Source of the DNA: Mycolicibacterium baixiangningiae
Lineage (GTDB): Bacteria; Actinomycetota; Actinomycetes; Mycobacteriales; Mycobacteriaceae
Length of the DNA: 64,000 nt
NCBI RefSeq assembly: GCF_016313185.1
Contig: NZ_CP066218.1
Location: 3,348,001-3,412,000 of the forward strand
Direction: 5' to 3'
Part shown: positions 61,711 through 64,000 of the stretch, piece after piece
Position numbering within the stretch: the stretch's first letter is position 1
Layout of the letters: each line of letters begins with the position of its first letter
The notes under the pieces: model-generated
What the model was told of the DNA's origin: nothing
The model's database searches: none
Seen by the model: the letters and a program-made list of their open reading frames with translations, nothing else
Program-made: the position numbers and the translations under genes

Positions 61711-62961
61711 TCACCCGTTGCTGTTGTGCAGGAAGGCGACAATCGCGTCAACGATACGGCTGGCCATCAGAGTTTTCGAGCCGTGCTCCAGCGCAGTCTC
61801 GGTTCCGTCGGCCGCCAGCAACCAGCCGTCGTTGTTGTCGACCTCGAACGCGCGGTTCTCCCCCACGGCGTTGACCACCAGGAGGTCGGATCCCTTGCGC
61901 CGGAACTTCGCGCGGGCGTGGAACAGCACGTCGCCGTTGGCGTCGCCGGTCTCGGCCGCGAATCCGACGATCGCGCGCATGTTCGGCAGCTGACCGTCGG
62001 TCCGCAACCGCACCGCGCCGGCGAGGATGTCGTCGGTACGGGTGAGGTCGATGGTGGGCGCGTCCACGTCGGGATCGCTGGACTTCTTGATCTTGTTCGT
62101 CGCGACGTGCACCGGCCGGAAGTCGGCGACCGCGGCGGCCATCACCAGGACGTGCGCGCCGGGTGCGTGTTTGGACACCGCGTCGCGCAGCTGGGCAGCC
62201 GAGCCGATGTGCACCACATCGACACCGGCAGGGTCGACCAGGCCGACGGTGTTGCCGGCGATCAACGTGACGTCGGCGCCGCGCTGCGCCAGCACCCGCG
62301 CCATCGCGTAGCCCTGCTTACCGGAACTGCGGTTGCCGATGAACCGCACCGGATCGATGGATTCCCGGGTTCCGCCCGCGGTGACGAGGACCTTCACGCC
62401 GGCCATGTCGTAGGGCAGCGCGTCACCTCGCACCAGCATCAATTGAGCGAGGGTGCTGATCTCCTCGGCCTCGGGCAGCCGGCCCGCGCCGCTGTCGGCG
62501 CCGGTGAGCCGTCCGGAGGCGGGTTCGAGCACCACCGCACCGCGGCGCCGCAACGTCGCGACGTTCTCGACGGTCGCGGGGTGGAACCACATCTCGGTGT
62601 GCATGGCCGGGGCGAACATCACCGGACAGCGCGCGGTCAGCAGCGTCGCGGTCAGCAGATCGTCGGCCCGCCCGGCGACGGCGCGGGCGAGCAGGTCAGC
62701 GGTCGCCGGAGCGACGACCACCAGATCGGCGTCCTGACCGATGCGCACATGCGGCACCTCGTGGACGTCATCCCAGACGCCGGTGTGGACAGGATGGCCG
62801 GACAACGCCTCGAAGGTCGCGGCGCCGACGAAGCGCAGCGCCGACTCGGTGGGCAGGACGCGGACGTCGTGACCGGCCTCGGTCAACTGGCGAACCACCG
62901 TGCACGCCTTGTACGCGGCGATGCCCCCGGCGACACCGACGATGATCCGCTTGCGGTCCAC
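61711..62961 (-). CDS. coaBC: Phosphopantothenoylcysteine decarboxylase/synthetase CoaBC
   Basis: Bifunctional coenzyme A enzyme of 416 residues. The N-terminal flavin-dependent decarboxylase (CoaC) reads RIIVGVAGGIAAYKACTVVR and VMFAPAMHTEMW. The C-terminal CTP-dependent synthetase (CoaB) reads VLVTAGGTRESIDPVRFIGN and later NMRAIVGFAAETGD. Start is GTG at 62961, giving the same N-terminus as mycobacterial Dfp; a longer frame exists but is not family-like. Follows rpoZ. Confidence 0.95.
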   Translation of the reverse strand: MDRKRIIVGVAGGIAAYKACTVVRQLTEAGHDVRVLPTESALRFVGAATFEALSGHPVHTGVWDDVHEVPHVRIGQDADLVVVAPATADLLARAVAGRADDLLTATLLTARCPVMFAPAMHTEMWFHPATVENVATLRRRGAVVLEPASGRLTGADSGAGRLPEAEEISTLAQLMLVRGDALPYDMAGVKVLVTAGGTRESIDPVRFIGNRSSGKQGYAMARVLAQRGADVTLIAGNTVGLVDPAGVDVVHIGSAAQLRDAVSKHAPGAHVLVMAAAVADFRPVHVATNKIKKSSDPDVDAPTIDLTRTDDILAGAVRLRTDGQLPNMRAIVGFAAETGDANGDVLFHARAKFRRKGSDLLVVNAVGENRAFEVDNNDGWLLAADGTETALEHGSKTLMASRIVDAIVAFLHNSNG

Positions 62962-62974
62962 TCCGCGGCCTGAG

Positions 62975-63295
62975 CTACTCGCCCTCGGTGTGCTCGAGCA
63001 GGTCTTCGTGGATCTCGCGCAGGGAGATCGACAGCGGCTTCTCCTGGAGTCCCGGCTCGACCAGCGGGCCGACGTACTCGAGGATGCCGTCACCGAGCTG
63101 GTTGTAGTAATCGTTGATCTGGCGCGCGCGCTTGGCGGCGTAGATCACCAGTGCGTACTTGCTGGACACGCGGTTCAGCAACTCGTCGATGGGTGGGTTG
63201 GTGATGCCCAGCGGCGTGTCGTAGGCGCCGGCGGCGGCCGCATCGATGGTCTGGTCCACAGCGGCCAGCTGCGCGTCGGCGTGCGGGGTGCTCAC
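62975..63295 (-). CDS. rpoZ: RNA polymerase omega subunit
   Basis: A 106-residue protein. [20 protein letters not shown] then [20 protein letters not shown] is the RpoZ signature, and it ends [15 protein letters not shown] as in other mycobacteria. GTG 63295 is preceded by AGGAGA at good spacing, which supports it over the upstream in-frame ATG (63337). Lies between gmk and coaBC in the conserved mihF-gmk-rpoZ-coaBC-metK order. Confidence 0.96.
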   Translation of the reverse strand: MSTPHADAQLAAVDQTIDAAAAGAYDTPLGITNPPIDELLNRVSSKYALVIYAAKRARQINDYYNQLGDGILEYVGPLVEPGLQEKPLSISLREIHEDLLEHTEGE

Positions 63296-63353
63296 GTAAG
63301 AAATCTCCTGGCGATGTGCTCGAGGTGAGAGGTTCACCTCGGCTTGGGGCAGA

Positions 63354-63950
63354 TCAGGCCGGATTCGTGCCGGCAGATGTGTGGCCCACCAGCAAGGATA
63401 CCAACTCTGAGCAGGCAGATTCCAACTGGCTGTTCACGACGACCACATCGAAGTCGCTCTGAGCAGCCAACTCGGTGCGCGCGGTGGCCAGCCGCCGCGC
63501 CATCACCTCCGGCGTTTCGGTGCCGCGACCTACCAGCCGGCCTTCCAGCACCTCCCAACTGGGCGGTGCGAGGAACACCGAGATGACCTCCGGCATGGCC
63601 TGCTTGACCGCCTGCGCACCGGCCAGATCGACCTCGATCAGCACCGGCCGTCCCGCCGCGGTGGCCTCGCGCACCGGCTGGGCTGGGGTGCCCGAGCGGT
63701 GCAGACCACCGTGGATGTCGGCCCATTCCAGCAGCGCGCCGTCGTCGATGAGCTGCTGGAAGGTCTCGGGGGTGACGAAGGAGTAGTCGACTCCGTCCAC
63801 CTCACCGGGCCGCGGGGCCCTGGTGGTGGCGGAGACGCTGAAGTACAGGTCGGGGATCCGCTCGCGCAGACAGCGCACGACAGTGGACTTGCCGACGGCG
63901 GAGGGGCCGGACAGGACTACGACCCGTCCGACCCCTCGGCCGGTGTTCAA
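63354..63950 (-). CDS. gmk: Guanylate kinase
   Basis: Phosphorylates GMP to GDP. The 198-residue protein has the P-loop [14 protein letters not shown] near residue 15, the GMP-binding [20 protein letters not shown], and [13 protein letters not shown]. The earliest start I find is TTG at 63950; it lies 10 bp after the mihF stop, and other mycobacterial Gmk have a longer N-terminus, so an upstream start overlapping mihF cannot be excluded. Confidence 0.94.
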   Translation of the reverse strand: MNTGRGVGRVVVLSGPSAVGKSTVVRCLRERIPDLYFSVSATTRAPRPGEVDGVDYSFVTPETFQQLIDDGALLEWADIHGGLHRSGTPAQPVREATAAGRPVLIEVDLAGAQAVKQAMPEVISVFLAPPSWEVLEGRLVGRGTETPEVMARRLATARTELAAQSDFDVVVVNSQLESACSELVSLLVGHTSAGTNPA

Positions 63951-63960
63951 CGTGTACGCC

Positions 63961-64000
63961 CTAGGACTGGTCGAACTTCTCGAGCAGAGCCTTGCGCTGA
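63961..64000 (-). CDS. mihF: C-terminal end of mycobacterial integration host factor MihF
   Basis: Only the last codons are present, reading [12 protein letters not shown] and a stop at 63961. This matches the C-terminus of mycobacterial mIHF as remembered for M. smegmatis, and it lies just upstream of gmk, as in Rv1388-Rv1389. The rest of the gene is beyond the right edge. Confidence 0.8.
   Translation of the reverse strand, partial: QRKALLEKFDQS

Noticed and set aside
62962..63093. N-terminal extension of coaBC rich in Ser/Arg.
   Set aside because: It overlaps rpoZ out of frame and looks like a shadow; GTG 62961 gives the family N-terminus.

Overview
The window is very probably from a fast-growing mycobacterium (Mycolicibacterium/Mycobacterium). 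It is GC-rich with heavy GTG/TTG start use. Gene order and protein sequence follow the Mycobacterium tuberculosis Rv1388-Rv1456 segment: mihF-gmk-rpoZ-coaBC-metK, lipH/I-type lipase, YhhN protein (Rv1401), priA, fmt-fmu-rpe-ribD, P55-lprG, ribE-ribBA-ribH, uvrC-rapZ-cuvA-whiA, gap-pgk-tpiA-secG, pgl-opcA-zwf-tal-tkt, ctaB, qor, ctaA. The species was not determined; these calls rest on remembered family sequences, not a search.

Layout. 1-5.4 kb: TetR regulator, heme A/O synthesis (ctaA, ctaB), qor, an ArfB-like rescue factor and a decayed inositol-monophosphatase fragment. 5.6-12.5 kb: pentose phosphate operon. 12.5-15.9 kb: an accessory stretch with a transposase relic, two divergent regulator/enzyme pairs with clear palindromes between them, and a metallo-beta-lactamase-fold protein. 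16-22.3 kb: ppc, secG and lower glycolysis. 22.3-24.7 kb: a solute-binding-like protein and a 13E12-type HNH protein. 24.7-29.6 kb: whiA-cuvA-rapZ-uvrC. 29.7-41.8 kb: exported gamma-glutamyltransferase, riboflavin genes, LprG-P55, a 50-residue ORF, rpe, fmu and fmt. 41.8-44.3 kb: lemA remnant and a monooxygenase-SDR-SDR operon. 44.4-47.7 kb: priA and an exported acetamidase-family protein.

The most interesting part is 47.8-57.2 kb: nine tightly packed plus-strand genes, three paralogous single-pass membrane proteins followed by a MoxR ATPase, a DUF58 protein, a small membrane protein, two Bat-like membrane proteins (only one with a readable MIDAS) and a proline-rich membrane protein. The block lies between two 28-bp direct repeats (27/28 identical) and interrupts the 3' end of the YhhN gene. 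It therefore looks like an inserted island carrying a MoxR/vWA chaperone-type system dedicated to three envelope-associated proteins. The right flank (57.2-64 kb) resumes the conserved mycobacterial backbone.
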